A DNA stretch of 64,000 nucleotides from Homarus americanus (GCF_018991925.1 NW_024736071.1:17413688-17477687), one strand, 5' to 3'; shown: positions 45,946 through 58,852, counted from the stretch's first letter. The notes: generated by a model from the letters alone, not told the origin. A program made the numbers and translations.

Positions 45946-46129
45946 CATTATTTTAAACATTCGGGTTACTAATTAGTATCCCGAAAGCGCCCTCCGAGCC
46001 GTAATCCATTTTTTTAAACCAAATTTTGTCGGGTAACCATTTGGTAGTCCGACAATATTATTGGAAAGTTCGGGATAAGTCCTCGGGTGTGGGTAAGCAC
46101 CCGAAAGACTTATCCCGAATGTTCAAACT
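45946..46129. mobile_element. Palindrome-rich MITE (~184 bp)
   Basis: The ends are inverted: 'attttaaacattcgggtta' on the left, and the complement of 'tatcccgaatgttcaaact' on the right (13 of 14 core bases match). Inside are three successive hairpins. The first is a near-perfect 26-bp palindrome (45960-45985, core TACTAATTAGTA). The second is a 30-bp imperfect palindrome (46026-46055, arms TTGTCGG/CCGACAA). The third is 51 bp (46069-46119, arms TTCGGGATAAGTC/GACTTATCCCGAA with a nested TCGGGTG/CACCCGA). No coding sequence is present. Confidence 0.6.
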
Positions 46130-46464
46130 AGTTATATATGAATAGAAAACGTCTCTGAACTATAAATATTGAATGCGTCAAAAGGCGGGTTTCAATCATT
46201 CTCTTCGACTTGCCCGTCACCTGAACGTCCTTAACTAAGGCGTTTATAGTTTGGATGGAACAAATACCTTTCCTTATCCTTGGGGAAAACATGAAAAGCA
46301 AACTCGGGATGAATTTTTTTTCGCCTTTTCCAAAGGGCACACGGGTGAGATCTTTCAATCATTGTCACGGTCGTTTTGAATTTGAATTTTGCCATTAAGA
46401 TGAGTAAACAAACCATAATATTTGTAAACAAAGCAGACGATGCACAGTGCTCACCACCTGCCAT
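46128..46464 (-). pseudogene. Possible THAP-domain relic
   Basis: The minus-strand frame contains RRKKIHPEFAFHVFPKDKER, resembling the 'FHxFPKD' core of THAP DNA-binding domains found in P-element-type transposases and host regulators. An alternative frame gives CSIQTINALVKDV where a THAP 'W-x-x-x-x' block would follow, implying a frameshift. An upstream Cys (EHC) is present, but the full C2CH pattern is not visible. Weak, pattern-based call. Confidence 0.3.
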
Positions 46465-46716
46465 CTATTGAGCCGACCCAGTAGTTTTAAGAGTCAATGA
46501 TCACAGCGATTCGTTTAGTTTTCCTGTCTTTCGTATATAGTCTTTGCTAGTCACCGGAGGGCCGGGATCTTCTGCGCATGTCCGGAAAACGGGGAACGAA
46601 TGAACGATCTAGACAGCAGTTTGTCACGTCTATCCCCCCCCAGGACAAAAAAGAAAAAAGAAAATACTGTTTTAATAAAATCTTCTACTCGATTTTTTTT
46701 GTCTATATACAGTAGG

Positions 46717-47212
46717 TACAGTCAACCAAAAATGCACTGACCTCACCCGGGGTCTCGTTCTCGCAATTTTACGTGGCGATACTTGGTAAAGTAAGACTTT
46801 TTGTAATGATAATTGTGATTGGTGGATCTGTTTTCGATTGTATCACTGTCAGGATAAATATTAAACAAACCAAATGTAGCGTTTTTTTATAATAATAAAC
46901 TATTCATCATTATTTTAGATCATGAGAAGTTTCCAAATGTTCGTATATTTGCTGAAATTGTGAAGAAATTATATCACTGAATTGGCAACTCAACTACAAC
47001 CACAGCTGCCACAAGATTCTCACATCAAATTGTCTTCATTATTTAAGCAAATATACGAACATTTGGAAACTTTATTCTGACAGTGATACAGCCCAAAACA
47101 AATCCACCAATCACAACTATCATTACAAAAAGTCTTACTTTACCAAGTATCGCCACGTAAAATTGCGAGAACAAGACCCCGGGTGAGGTCAGTGCATCTT
47201 TGGTTGACTGTA
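46717..47212. mobile_element. Large fold-back repeat (~140-bp main arms, ~94% identical)
   Basis: 46717-46858 and 47071-47212 are inverted copies ('tacagtcaaccaaa' ... 'ttacgtggcgatacttggta' ... 'gtatcactgtcag') with about eight mismatches. A second inverted pair, AGTTTCCAAATGTTCGTATA at 46928-46953 and 47046-47071, lies inside. The left arm carries an extra ~70-bp segment (46859-46927) absent from the right. The central spacer is about 90 bp. No coding sequence is supported. Confidence 0.7.
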
Positions 47213-47762
47213 CACTGTACAGTGTACACCCGCCACAAAAAGTTCTCCAACAGCTGGGCACAACAGACTTCAGAATGAGCACTATGGATCTTCTCATCTC
47301 AGAATGGTTGGTATGCCTCGTTGAGAAGTACTCTCAATATTTCGTTATGATATAGTACAGTATGTTGATCGTCTTTATAGTATTTAAGGTGAAAAGAAGT
47401 AATTTAATTTACAATAAAATATCCTCAGAGAGCAATGTTCAGATTTCTCGTTCGTTTTGTTATGTTGCATGACCCTCAGAGCGCTCGAGAACGTTTTGTG
47501 GCGAGTGTTCGTGAAAATCAACTATGATTTGACCAAAGGGAGAACATATACCCTGCCCTGCCCTGCCTCACCCCAAGTTCATATTTCTTTATCATAAATA
47601 ATTTTTATTTAAATATGTTGCCTACAATATTAGTTTCTTGTTCTTCTTGATGAAAGTGCACAGGTGGGGAGCACTACACTGGGCGGATGGCTATCTCCTA
47701 TCTGACGCAAGCGTAGTAGCCAAGAGGATGTTTTGGACTGGGGGAGCAGATAGACTGTGATA
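47213..47762. other. Intergenic sequence, no gene recognised
   Basis: Includes 'ccctgccctgccctgcc' at about 47550. No gene. Confidence 0.5.
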
Positions 47763-48125
47763 CCGGTAGTAGAGTACACCAAGTTTATATAACACACTGG
47801 GCATAACACCAAGTTTATATAACACACTGGGCATAACACCAAGTTTATATAACACACTGGGCATAACACCAAGTTTATATAACACACTGGGCATAACACC
47901 AAGTTTATATAACACACTGGGCATAACACCAAGTTTATATAACACACTGGGCATAACACCAAGTTTATATAACACACTGGGCATAACACCAAGTTTATAT
48001 AACACACTGGTCATAACACCAAGTTTATATAACACACTGGGCATAACACCAAATTTATATAACACACTGGGCATAACACCAAGTTTATACAACTTACTGG
48101 ATATAACACCAAGTTTATATAACAC
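47763..48125. repeat. 30-bp minisatellite
   Basis: Twelve units of 'gggcataacaccaagtttat' plus 'ataacacact', nearly identical in the centre. The unit is divisible by 3, so the minus strand gives decapeptide-repeat ORFs (CYINLVLCPV); these are not supported as genes. Confidence 0.95.
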
Positions 48126-49300
48126 CGTATTAAGCATTCTTCTGACACACACATTCCACATATTACTTTTTCTACACAGAAAAAGACTTCACCAATACCA
48201 CCAAGTAACTGACAATAGTAAACAATGACATTATGTTTATCCAACACTGAAAGTTAACAAGGCCCAATAATGAAGATTAAATAAATATTCGACTAGTTCA
48301 CCAGCCATTGCAAGCGACAATTTCCTCTGAAAACGTAAATCTGGTGTTATTTTTTCTGTACTTACTATCGGCTTTTCTTAATACTTAATACACTAACAGA
48401 TATAAACTTATTCAATGGCAATTTACAGTCTTTGTGCTATAATCCTTTAGCGTAATATTTCACTTCTATACACACATAAACATTGATAACTTCGTCAGTT
48501 TGAGAATATTGTTATTTATGTTTTATACCGAACAGTCGCCAACTACTCGTTCCTGTACAGTACATGTTGAGCCATCGTCATCTACCGAGTGAACTATCAA
48601 CCATATTTCGATATGTTGTTGAAGACATCGTCTTGGTATCAATTTACGAAGATGAGTTAATTATTCTTAGCTAACTAACAGTACAGAATGACGGATATGT
48701 TAATGGTGTTAATATGCTAATACTGTTTAACATATAACGTCTTTTAAACCTGTATTCCACATTATCCTGGACACCAACAACTAATTAACAGCTAACATAT
48801 ATGATAACATATATCTTGTTTATACTTTGTGACTGAGGGGGAAGTTGTCCTGCTTACATACTTCAGAGGAGGTGTCTTAGGATAACCAGAAGGAGTGACA
48901 TACGGATATTAACACGATCACTGAAGTCAGAGAAGGGAGGAGGAGTTCATTTAGTTAGATGTCAAAGAGTTAGTTCCCCTTGATCTTTAAGAACAGCTAC
49001 GTTAACGAGGTCATAAACTACGTCATTAAATTCAGAGGATCTATCTTTCAGGTGCTGGATGATCATTATATATACCGTGTCATGCCTCAATATCAGGTGA
49101 GTATACGTGAAAAAACTAAGAATTATTATTTTTTTTTACATAGGTCAAATCTGGGGTCAAAATATAGACCATTTAAGAATGTAAAAAGATATCACTGGAT
49201 AGTAACCCCTTAAACCAATTAAAACCTGAATTTTTATGAGAACTAGACGTCAGGATGGTTGTCTTTATGGAGGAAGGGAGAGAGAAGGAAAAATTTAGAC
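48126..49300. other. Intergenic sequence, no gene recognised
   Basis: AT-rich unique sequence. Confidence 0.5.
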
Positions 49301-49460
49301 AGTATGCAGGGGTGTCTAGAGGTCTGTGGGGATGTGTGTGGGATGATCTGGAGGTTCTCTGGGGGTATTAGGTCTCTGTAGGGGTCTGGAGTGCCTGGGG
49401 ACCTCAGAATGTCTGGAGTGGTCTGTCGGGGTCTGTAGATGTCTGGGAATCCCTGGAGTC
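49301..49460. repeat. Degenerate 'ggggtctgtagatgtctgg' repeat
   Basis: Irregular units of 12 to 25 bp. Confidence 0.5.
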
Positions 49461-49674
49461 AATTCCAGAGCAGCTCATATAATTCCTGGTTAACAAAATA
49501 ATCGCCATCACCATCAACAGAAGAAGAGCTTTAGTTGACAGCTCACAACAACAACAGCAGCAGCAGCAGCACCACCAGATAACAACAAAACATGTAGGAG
49601 GTGGCAGCAGTAGTCAGGGAGCAGCAAGAGGCAATATCTCTTCCAGGCGGCAACAATAACCTCTGTTACATATC

Positions 49675-49960
49675 CCCTCCCTTCCTTCCTTCCCACCCTT
49701 CCTTCTTCCCTCCGTCCTGTCCTCTCTCTCCCTTACTCTCCCCTTTTCCTTTTCCTGTACCCTTCCCGCCCCTCGCCAATAAAGCTCTCCACGTCAGTAG
49801 CTCTTCCTAGCTGCCTTTTCCCTCCCTCTGTTCTTCTATACACTCTTCCTCTCTACCCTCGAAGGAGCGACTGGGCTAACACACATACACTTACGCAAAA
49901 ACAAAACAAAAAAATCCCCTCCTCCTCCTCCTCTTCCTCCTCCTTCATTCTCTCCCTCCT
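49675..49960. repeat. Pyrimidine-rich region
   Basis: CT-rich at 49675-49770 and 'ctcctcctcctcttcctcct' at about 49918-49955. A short (CAG)n run precedes it at about 49551-49570. Confidence 0.7.
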
Positions 49961-50109
49961 GCTAAAGCCCCTGCGGCCATTAACCCCCTCTGATGCAAGA
50001 GACAGTCAGGCCGACATATCAACCAAAACAAATGTACACTTAAGTCAGCCTGGAACCGTTTCCGTATTATAAGTCGTGCATAAAAGGTGAGTTATGGGTC
50101 AGATATTCA

Positions 50110-50600
50110 CAACGATTCCCAGAAGACGAGTTCCAATTCTGGACGTGAAGAGCGGCATAGATTGTGGGAGGGCTGCAAGATTGTGGCCATTCTCTGTTGT
50201 TCCAGATATTGACGACAGTAGTGATACCTGGAAACACAGGACGTAAGATTGTGGCTGTCTTCCGCTGCTTCTCCATATTGACAGCAATAGAGAGGGATAG
50301 CCGCTGTCTCTTTGTGTTCTACATAGTAATAGCAAAACAGAAGGATGGTGGTCCGTCTCGGAGTGCGGCAGATTTTTACGACAACTACACATCTTAAAAG
50401 CACGTCGACCAAGCTGGAGGCTATTTTCTATTCTTCACCGAAAATTTTAAACATTACGAATATCTGGAAATCATGGCAGGCTGGATGTGTACAGTATATA
50501 CGGTCTTACAGAGTTCCACATAAGGGCGAGAGTCGAGAAGTATTACTGTAACTTCCAGGCTTTCTTTCTTTGTGTTGACGGTAATAGAGAAATACTGTGA
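50110..50600. repeat. Diverged ~70-bp tandem repeat
   Basis: Four to five units share the order 'gattgtggc.gtcttc', 'tccatattgacagcaatag' and 'ttgtgttct'. Overlapping frames on both strands are by-products. Confidence 0.5.
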
Positions 50601-50766
50601 GGATCCCAACAACTGATAGTACCTAATCGAGACACGACAGACCTTCACTGCTCCTGTCACTAATTCGTGTTGTGTCCGGTGTTCTTACTGCGACAGCGGC
50701 TGAGCCACACTGTTAAGTCTTGCTCACAAAATCAGCTTATGGCGGACTCTAGCAGGACACATTTCG

Positions 50767-51180
50767 TTGAAAGGTCAACAAACCACATTTAAAACAAGTT
50801 TAGTATTCATGAAAGTCTCTCTGGTGGAAGCGCTAGAGATTAAGTTATTTCAGATATACCAATTAAATATAGTTTTATTTTTTAGAGGCTTTTTATTTTC
50901 ATCAGCCTTTATCAGTCCGTATGTATACCTTGAGAGATACCCTGTAGGCTATCTCCCATGTGGTCAGTTTTTATCTCGACGGGTTTATTTACCAGACGTC
51001 TCACCAGCTTTTCTTTCCTTCAGTAGTTTGAAGTTTCTGCATAATTTTCCATTTAAGATTAGTTTTGGTCAAACTCAATTTCGAGCTGATCCTTTTGCTC
51101 GCTTCACTCAGCGCCAGCAGCTACATGCGTGGAGCTGTGTCGAGTTTGACATAAATAACATTGTTATTTGCAAAGTGTAG
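50767..51180 (+). other. Open frame of 137 codons, unknown
   Basis: No ATG at its 5' edge (first candidate start is TTG). Composition is not low-complexity: residues include LERYPVGYLPCGQFLSRRVY and FARFTQRQQLHAWSCVEFD. No domain is recognised and no splice or promoter context is clear. It could be chance. Confidence 0.15.
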
Positions 51181-53330
51181 AGGATATAAACAAACGCCAT
51201 TAATACCCTGAATTAGAGAGAGAGAGAGAGACGTTTATTGAATCTGCTGTAACCTGAGAACCCTAATGCAGCTGCTTCACTTGCTGCTGCTGCTACTGTT
51301 CGTTCTGTCGTTGTGGTGGTGCTACAACAGCTGTTGATGAGGCAGTTTAATGCCAATGGAGACACAAACCTTGTTGCTACACACATTGATGCTCATTCTG
51401 AAGATATTGTTATTAACAGTATTAACTTGTTGCTTCATCGTTATGTTGCTGTTGACGTAGCTACTGCTGCTACTGTTGTTGTCATTACAGCTATTGCCTT
51501 TGTTGTTCCCACCCTGAATACATTTTCGCGCTACTTTTTCTCTGCTCGTGTTGGTGTTGTTGATGTTGCAGTATTGCACATGTGTTGATGATGTTCTTAA
51601 ATTTCCCTTTACAGCGGACCATAGGAGAAGTGATGACCCCCTGCCACCGCTTGTCTCCCGACAGAGCGTTTACCAATATCCCCCTGAGGTCTACCACGTG
51701 GGCCCTGGCGTCACACATCACACACAGGATAAGATAAGATAGGGATATCATCCTCCATTTGTCACGATATTTTTGAACGAACCATCTGTGTTTTCACGAC
51801 AAGCTGCCATTGTAAGCTGCGTTACTGCTGCCGTTGTAACTGCATGTCAGGTTTTGGTAGTAAGCCTGACAGATTGCTGCGGCTGGAGACCCTGGCGGCT
51901 AGATCGCTCTCAGTATGTGAAAACCTCTATTGTTCTCCATCTTTTTCCCGGAATTTGTCTCTCGTATGAAGGGAACTGTGGTCGCTGCTGCTTTTGTCTT
52001 CTCTTCCGCTTTTATTCCTTCTTCACTCACCGTTGTCTTCGTTTTAATATTCGTTGCTGTCTATTTGTTTGGCATCGCTAGTGGCAAATTTATTATGTAT
52101 TTAGTAGGAATTCAATTCGTGTGTGTTTTTTGTGTGCATGTGTTTGTTTTTTTGTGTGTAAGTGGTTATATGTGTGTGTTCCATACATGTTTACATTTAT
52201 ATTAAAGTATTTACCTGCAATGGCGTAAACTCTTAACGTAAGAGTGAATTTATGTGAAGTAAATTGTAAATATCTGGCGCGTTATTTGCTTCGTTTCCCA
52301 AAGTCGGTTTTACGATCTCGCATGACGTGTTGCATGACGGTAAATTACAAGGTTCCGTCTCGATTATAAGACGCATCGTCTCCTGCCATGACGGTGTTGT
52401 TATTGACCAAATTTGTTTACTGCTGAAAGTATCCAAGAAAATAAACTCCATCCCCCTCTCCCGGCTTTGATGGCTTCTGAGGATATTCTTAATGACTGGT
52501 ATTTTTGCTCGTGATTTTAACCCCATTCACTGCGACTGTGTATGTTGTGGTGTTTCACCCCCCACCCCCTCCCTACCCCCACCCCCACCCCCACCCCCAC
52601 ACTCCCCAACGGAGATGTTTACAATAGCAACAGGAGTGAGCAAGAGCGTCATAATAGTGTTAGTGTGGAGCTTATTGTACGTAATTGTAAAGAGGAAAAA
52701 CTCCCTCACGCGGAAAACCATTGTCATTTAGTCAGTAAGGGTAAGCAAGTATTAGGTTGACTAATATAAAAGATATCTTAACCCTTTGAGGCTGGTGATT
52801 TAACCCCTCAGGACTCAAAGGGTTAAGCGGGATATATTATTTTGTGACTGATATAATAGAACATAGCTACTCCAAAGTTTGTATGAATCGGTTTAATGTC
52901 TTCAAGGCTACATGTTTCTCGTATCTTAAAGTATTAACCCTTGTTAACAATACCTCGGTGTATCGTAAAGTATTAGTTTTGTCTCGACTCTCGGTTATTT
53001 TAGGTTTGGCAGAAACATTTTATTAATAACATTTTTCATAACAGGACAACAACAACTCAGTGTTTAAATATTTCAACATTAATACTTAGTGTATTTTATA
53101 AACAGTTGTATTGTGTAAGCACGCTACATCAATAGACACATCATCTTCTGTTGCCTTCCTATTTTCTGTATGATTCATGGTTAAGTCACCTGTACAGCAC
53201 TTGAACAACATAAATTCTGTCAGCATAGGTAAAGTCTCTGCAATATTTCCTTAACAATGCCCTCACTGTCATATTTTATTGAGTTCCTCGTCTCTTACAT
53301 GAAAATTAGAAACAACGGCACGGCTTTTAT
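51181..53330. other. Intergenic sequence, no gene recognised
   Basis: Holds a (GA)n run at 51216-51231, 'gttgctgctgctgctact' low complexity near 51280-51500, a C-rich 'acccccacccccaccccc' run at 52556-52608, and otherwise unique sequence. Confidence 0.5.
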
Positions 53331-53452
53331 CACCTGAAGGTCAACCACCCTAAATCTACCAGGGGGTTATGTTATGTTATGTTATGTTATGTTATGTTAT
53401 GTTATGTTATGTTATGTTATGTTAGCGTTATGGTGCTTAATCATCAGGTGGA
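53331..53452. mobile_element. Fold-back element with (GTTAT)12 interior (copy d)
   Basis: The left end CACCTGAAGGTCAACCACCC and the right end 'ggtgcttaatcatcaggtg' are inverted. The interior is a perfect 12-copy GTTAT array (53366-53425) joined to 'gcgttatgg'. In the other copies this position holds CTAAC/TTAGG-type pentamers. Confidence 0.6.
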
Positions 53453-54092
53453 ATAAACTGGGATGAGTAAAGTGTTATTTTGTCTCAGGTGATAGTGGCA
53501 CAGTAGTTAGCCGCCGCCGTGGTCAATGTTTGTGTTCGCTACAGTACAGGCCACAGCAACACCCCGGCCCATTTTCCACACCTGAACACTTACCTCACCT
53601 GTGTGTCATTGTCCCTCGGGGGATGTTGTTGACAGCTGTACCGGCACTTCAGAGGCCAGTGAAACGCCACACTGGCCCCAGGTAATATGGCTGTAATTTC
53701 TTGGGTTTAGTGGAGATAGCTTATTAACCCCTAGGGTACGAGGTGTGTGTGTAAAATAACACGGATTATTTAATATTTCCCACCGAACACGCCAGTTCGT
53801 CAACAAACAACATCAGTTGCCGTCACATCCAAATATTTTTGTCAGTCTTTAAAAAAAAAATAAAACTCAATTAAAATTCACATATAACCTTTTCCCTTTT
53901 TTAAAAAAATAGCCTTTCCCTTATTGGATTTGAATTACTATTTTCTTTTCCATTACCGTCACTAACTATTAAACGGAATATCATAACTTTGGGAGAAAAA
54001 TACCCGTTTTCTTTGTTGATATATGAAACTCACTGAGTCTGGTGTAGGAGGGAAAAAACACACAGAAAAACAATGGTACTTTATATATCGAC
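53453..54092. other. Intergenic sequence, no gene recognised
   Basis: Unique sequence. Confidence 0.5.
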
Positions 54093-54141
54093 TGTAACCT
54101 AACCTAACCTAACCTAACCTAACCTAACCTAACCTAACCTA
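54093..54141. repeat. Interstitial telomere-like (CCTAA)n array
   Basis: Nine perfect AACCT units. Confidence 0.95.
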
Positions 54142-54384
54142 CAGTAGGGTTGTATTGCATGTTTTCTTCGCACGTATATAAGGCATGACACAACACACGC
54201 ACAATACTTACAAGATGAGGTGTAAGTTATTCCATACTTATAAACTCGTACAAACATTCACGTCAGAGGAGAAAATAAGACATAGAAGTTTTGACAATAT
54301 TTTCCTGTACCTTGAATTTACGGTAAGTTTATGTCTCTCTGTCTGTCTGTCTGTCTCTGGGATGTGGGCAGGATTTATTATTTA

Positions 54385-54715
54385 GCGTCAGGATATGGAT
54401 AAGGATTGTTTTTTAAGCGGCAGGATATAAGCAAGAATTGTTACTTCGCGGCAGGATATGGGCAAGAATTATTACTGCGCAGGATATGTAAATTGTTATT
54501 AGCGGCAGGATATGGGCAAGAATTATTACTAAGCAGCAGGATATAAGTAAATTGTTACTTAGCGGCAGGATATGGGCAAATTATACTTAGCGGCAGGATA
54601 CGGGCAAGAATTATTACTTAGCGGCAGGATATGGGCAAGAATTATTACTTAGCGGCAGGATATGGGCAAGAATTGTTACTTAGCGGCAGGATATGGGCAA
54701 GAATTGTTTTATAGT
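54385..54715. repeat. ~31-bp minisatellite
   Basis: About 11 units of 'ttacttagcggcaggatatg' plus 'ggcaagaatta', with deletions of 1 to 6 bp in the left units. Confidence 0.9.
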
Positions 54716-54849
54716 AGTCGCCGGAAAAAATATAAAACATTACATTCAGGTGAAGGCATTACTTGTTGTGTGCTTCATTTAAACAGTTAAAGGATTTGTT
54801 TCAGAGAGAATAGATTCGGTAGGGACAGGTAAAAAGCAGATAGACAAGA

Positions 54850-54998
54850 AGATAGTAGGAATGGGAGAGGGAGGAAGACAATGAGAGGGAAGGTGGACAG
54901 TGAGGGAGGCAGGTGGACAGTGAGAGGGAGGCAGGTGGACAGTGAGGAGGGAGGCAGGAGGACAGTGAGAGGGAGGCAGGTGGACAGAGAGAAGGCGA
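54850..54998. repeat. 20-bp 'gagggaggcaggtggacagt' minisatellite
   Basis: Six units; purine-rich on the plus strand. Confidence 0.85.
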
Positions 54999-55083
54999 AG
55001 ATATAATCGACCACAATAAACACTTTCATCCGTCAGTTCTGGAGGTGTGACAATAATTGAAGGTGGCCTCGTGTCTCCTGCAG

Positions 55084-55158
55084 ATGCTGGTCGGACCCCT
55101 GGGAGCCTTCAGGAGCGTGTCTGGAGGCAGCGATGAGGACGCGAACCCTCTCCCTCAG
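55084..55158 (+). other. Candidate 25-codon internal exon
   Basis: Bounded by an acceptor-like 'cgtgtctcctgcag' and a donor-like 'cag|gtgtct' (an alternative donor 'gag|gtacag' lies 18 bp on). It encodes MLVGPLGAFRSVSGG and DEDANPLPQ. Local GC is higher than the surroundings. There is no partner exon in view and no family recognised, so this is speculative. Confidence 0.2.
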
Positions 55159-55232
55159 GTGTCTGCTGCAGGAGAGGTACAGCCTTGGCAACCCCTCGGT
55201 AGTTTGTTTATAAGAGACACATTAATAAGGGA

Positions 55233-55832
55233 GCGTCAATGTGTAAATGTCTGGAGAGAATATGTCTGTGTAAGTGTTTGGGGAGAATATGTCTGTGTAA
55301 GTGTTTGGGGAGAATATGTTTGTGTAAGTGTTTGGGGAGAATATGTCTGTGTAAGTGTTTGGGGAGAATATGTCTGTGTAAGTGTTTGGGGAGAATATGT
55401 TGTGTAAGTGTTTGGGGAGAATATGTCTGTGTAAGTGTTTGGGGAGAATATGTCTGTGTAAGTGTTTGGGGAGAATATGTTTGTGTAAGTGTTTGGGGGA
55501 GAATATGTCTGTGTAAGTGTTTGGGAGAATATGTCTGTGTAAGTGTTTGGGAGAATATGTTTGTGTAAGTGTTTGGGAGAATATGTCTGTGTAAGTGTTT
55601 GGGGAGAATATGTTTGTGTAAGTGTCTGGGAGAATATGTTTGTGTAAGTGTTTGGGGAGAATATGTTTGTGTAATGTGGAGAATATGTTTGTGTAAGTGT
55701 TTGGGGAGAATATGTTTGTGTAAGTGTTTGGGGAGAATATGTTTGTGTAAGTGTTTGGGGAGAATATGTTTGTGTAAGTGTTTGGGGAGAATATGTTTGT
55801 GTAAGTGTTTGGGGAGAATATGTCTGGGGAGA
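55233..55832. repeat. 27-bp minisatellite
   Basis: About 22 units of 'agtgtttggggagaatatgt' plus 'ctgtgta'. Unit variants differ by C/T at one position and by 1-bp G losses. Long ORFs on both strands follow from the unit length being a multiple of 3. Confidence 0.95.
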
Positions 55833-55916
55833 ACAATCCTAATTGCATGCGTCTGACATACGGATTATATGTCAAGGTCACAGAAGAGGAAATGAGTGAG
55901 TGTCGTGGCCCCCAAG

Positions 55917-55918
<2 letters not shown>

Positions 55919-55976
<58 letters not shown>

Positions 55977-55984
55977 TGTGTGGT
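55919..55984. repeat. (GT)n microsatellite
   Basis: About 31 units. Confidence 0.95.
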
Positions 55985-56134
55985 AAGTTATCACCCTAAC
56001 GTGACGTCTTGAGGAGTGTGTAAGGCTGACTGGGCAGCAGTGAGTGTCCGGGGCTGATGTGTCCCTATGGCCCTAAGGAAGGCTCGGCTCCCTTCAAGCT
56101 ATTTTGGGAAATGATTCAACAAATTCTCTACGTG

Positions 56135-56231
56135 TAACCTAACCTAACCTAACCTAACCTAACCAAACCTAACCTAACCTAACACAACCTAACCTAACCA
56201 AACCTAACCTAACCTAACCTAACCTAACCTC
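56135..56231. repeat. Interstitial telomere-like (CCTAA)n array
   Basis: About 19 units with CCAAA and ACACA variants; degenerate 'taacctaatctaacc' runs recur at 56640-56720. Confidence 0.9.
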
Positions 56232-57268
<1,037 letters not shown>

Positions 57269-57317
57269 ACACCATTCCCCTAATTTCTGTGTGTAGCTTC
57301 CTTACCTGTTAAATTTT

Positions 57318-57912
57318 ATTCTCCTTCCTTCCCTTCCTTCCTCCCCTTCCTTCCTTCCCTTCCCTCCCTCCTCCCTCCCTTCTTTCCTTCCCTTTCCCCT
57401 TCCTCCTCCCCTCCCCTTCTCTCCCTTCCCCTCCCTTCTCTTCCTTCCCCTACCCTTCTCTCCTTCCCCTACCCTTCTTTCCTTCCCCTACCCTTCTCTC
57501 CTTCCCCTACCCTTCCCCTCCCTTCTCTCCTTTCTACCTTCTCCTTCCCCTACCCTTCTCTCCTTCCCCAACCTTCTCTCTTCCCCTACCTTCTCTCCTT
57601 CCCCTACCCTTCTCTCCCTTCTACCCTTCTCTCCTTCCTCTACCCTTCTCTCCTTCCCCTACCCTTCCTCCTTCCCCTACCCTTCTCTCCCTTCCCCTAC
57701 CCTTCTCTCCTTCCCTACCCTTCTCTCCCTTCCCCAACCCTTCTCTCCCTTCCCCACCCTTCTCTCCCTTCCCTACCCTTCTCTCCCCTTCCCCTACCCT
57801 TCTCCCTTCCACCCTTCTCTCCTTCCCCTACCCTTCTCTTCCTTCCCTACCCTTCTCTTCCCTTCCCTACCCTTTCTCTTCCTTTCCCTACCCCTTCTCT
57901 CCCTTCCCCTAC
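57318..57912. repeat. Long polypyrimidine minisatellite
   Basis: About 590 bp of C/T with single A's in 'ccttcccctacccttctctc' units of 18 to 22 bp. Strong purine/pyrimidine strand asymmetry. Confidence 0.95.
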
Positions 57913-58133
57913 CATACCCTACAAGATAAAGCTGTGTTCTACAGTGTTAAAGCCAACCCCTGTGTTGGTCCCAAGAGGAACTAGGGAGTCATGCAGGCTC
58001 TCTCTCTCTCTCCCCCTTGGTACAAATGACCTTGGCTAAGTTATCTGTCACGCCCATCGGCAGTAATTACCCTGGGACGCCCTAACAAGCGGGAGTGGTT
58101 GTTGTCACTGACGCCGCGCCCACCTGACTATAC

Positions 58134-58191
58134 TACTGGTGGTGGTGGTGGTAGTAGTGGTGGTGGTGGTGGTGGTGGTGGTCGTGGTGGT
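58134..58191. repeat. (GGT)n microsatellite
   Basis: About 19 triplets with GTA and CGT interruptions. 57913-58133 has no gene. Confidence 0.9.
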
Positions 58192-58249
58192 TGTTGTGTA
58201 ATGAGGCTGAGGGAAAATAAGTTTTAGTTGCTTGCTTAATGTTCTTTGT

Positions 58250-58250
<1 letters not shown>

Positions 58251-58322
<72 letters not shown>
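58251..58322. repeat. (GA)n microsatellite
   Basis: About 36 units. The following 58323-58756 has no recognisable gene. Confidence 0.95.
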
Positions 58323-58323
<1 letters not shown>

Positions 58324-58756
58324 CCGCTAAATAAAGAGAGGAAGAGAGACAGAAAAAGAGACAGTGCATAAATCATAGACCGCTTAACATCTCTTCCTGT
58401 ATAATTTCCAACAGCAACCGTCTCAAGAAACACAGGAGACATTATCCAATATATCCACTATCCTCTCCCCATCCTCCAACAACCGTCCCTCTATCCCATA
58501 ACCTCCTCTTACTCATCCTTCTCCCATCCTTTAGTTTACATCATCCTTTTATCTATATCCCACATCCTTACTAAATCCTTCAGTATCCTTTAGGTTAGGC
58601 TATATCCTCCAGACGAATTTTGATGACCTCTCCAGATACTCTTCTACCATCGGGTCTTTGTGGTACGGTAGGCAGACTCTCCGTTAAGTGACCGTCATTG
58701 TCCAGTCCTCTCTTTTCCAGACGTTACTTCCTTTCCCCTTCTCTCTCCCTCAACAA

Positions 58757-58801
<45 letters not shown>

Positions 58802-58852
58802 AACACACACACACACACACACACCAAACACACACACACACACACACACACC

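Noticed and set aside
46856..46930. The extra segment in the left fold-back arm as a spliced-out intron
   Set aside because: It ends in TTTTAG but the 5' boundary has no GT at the point where the two arms diverge, so an intron-loss explanation does not fit cleanly.
47630..48161. Regular 30-bp direct repeats as a CRISPR array
   Set aside because: The repeats are head-to-tail with no spacers, in a eukaryotic context without cas genes.
50767..51180. 137-codon frame as a gene
   Set aside because: No ATG at its start, no domain and no transcript signal; kept only as a low-confidence open frame.
55222..55881. 219-codon minus-strand frame and plus-strand Cys/Val repeats
   Set aside because: Product of a 27-bp minisatellite.
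54093..56231. Chromosome end (telomere)
   Set aside because: The CCTAA arrays are short, degenerate and flanked on both sides by ordinary sequence, so they are interstitial.
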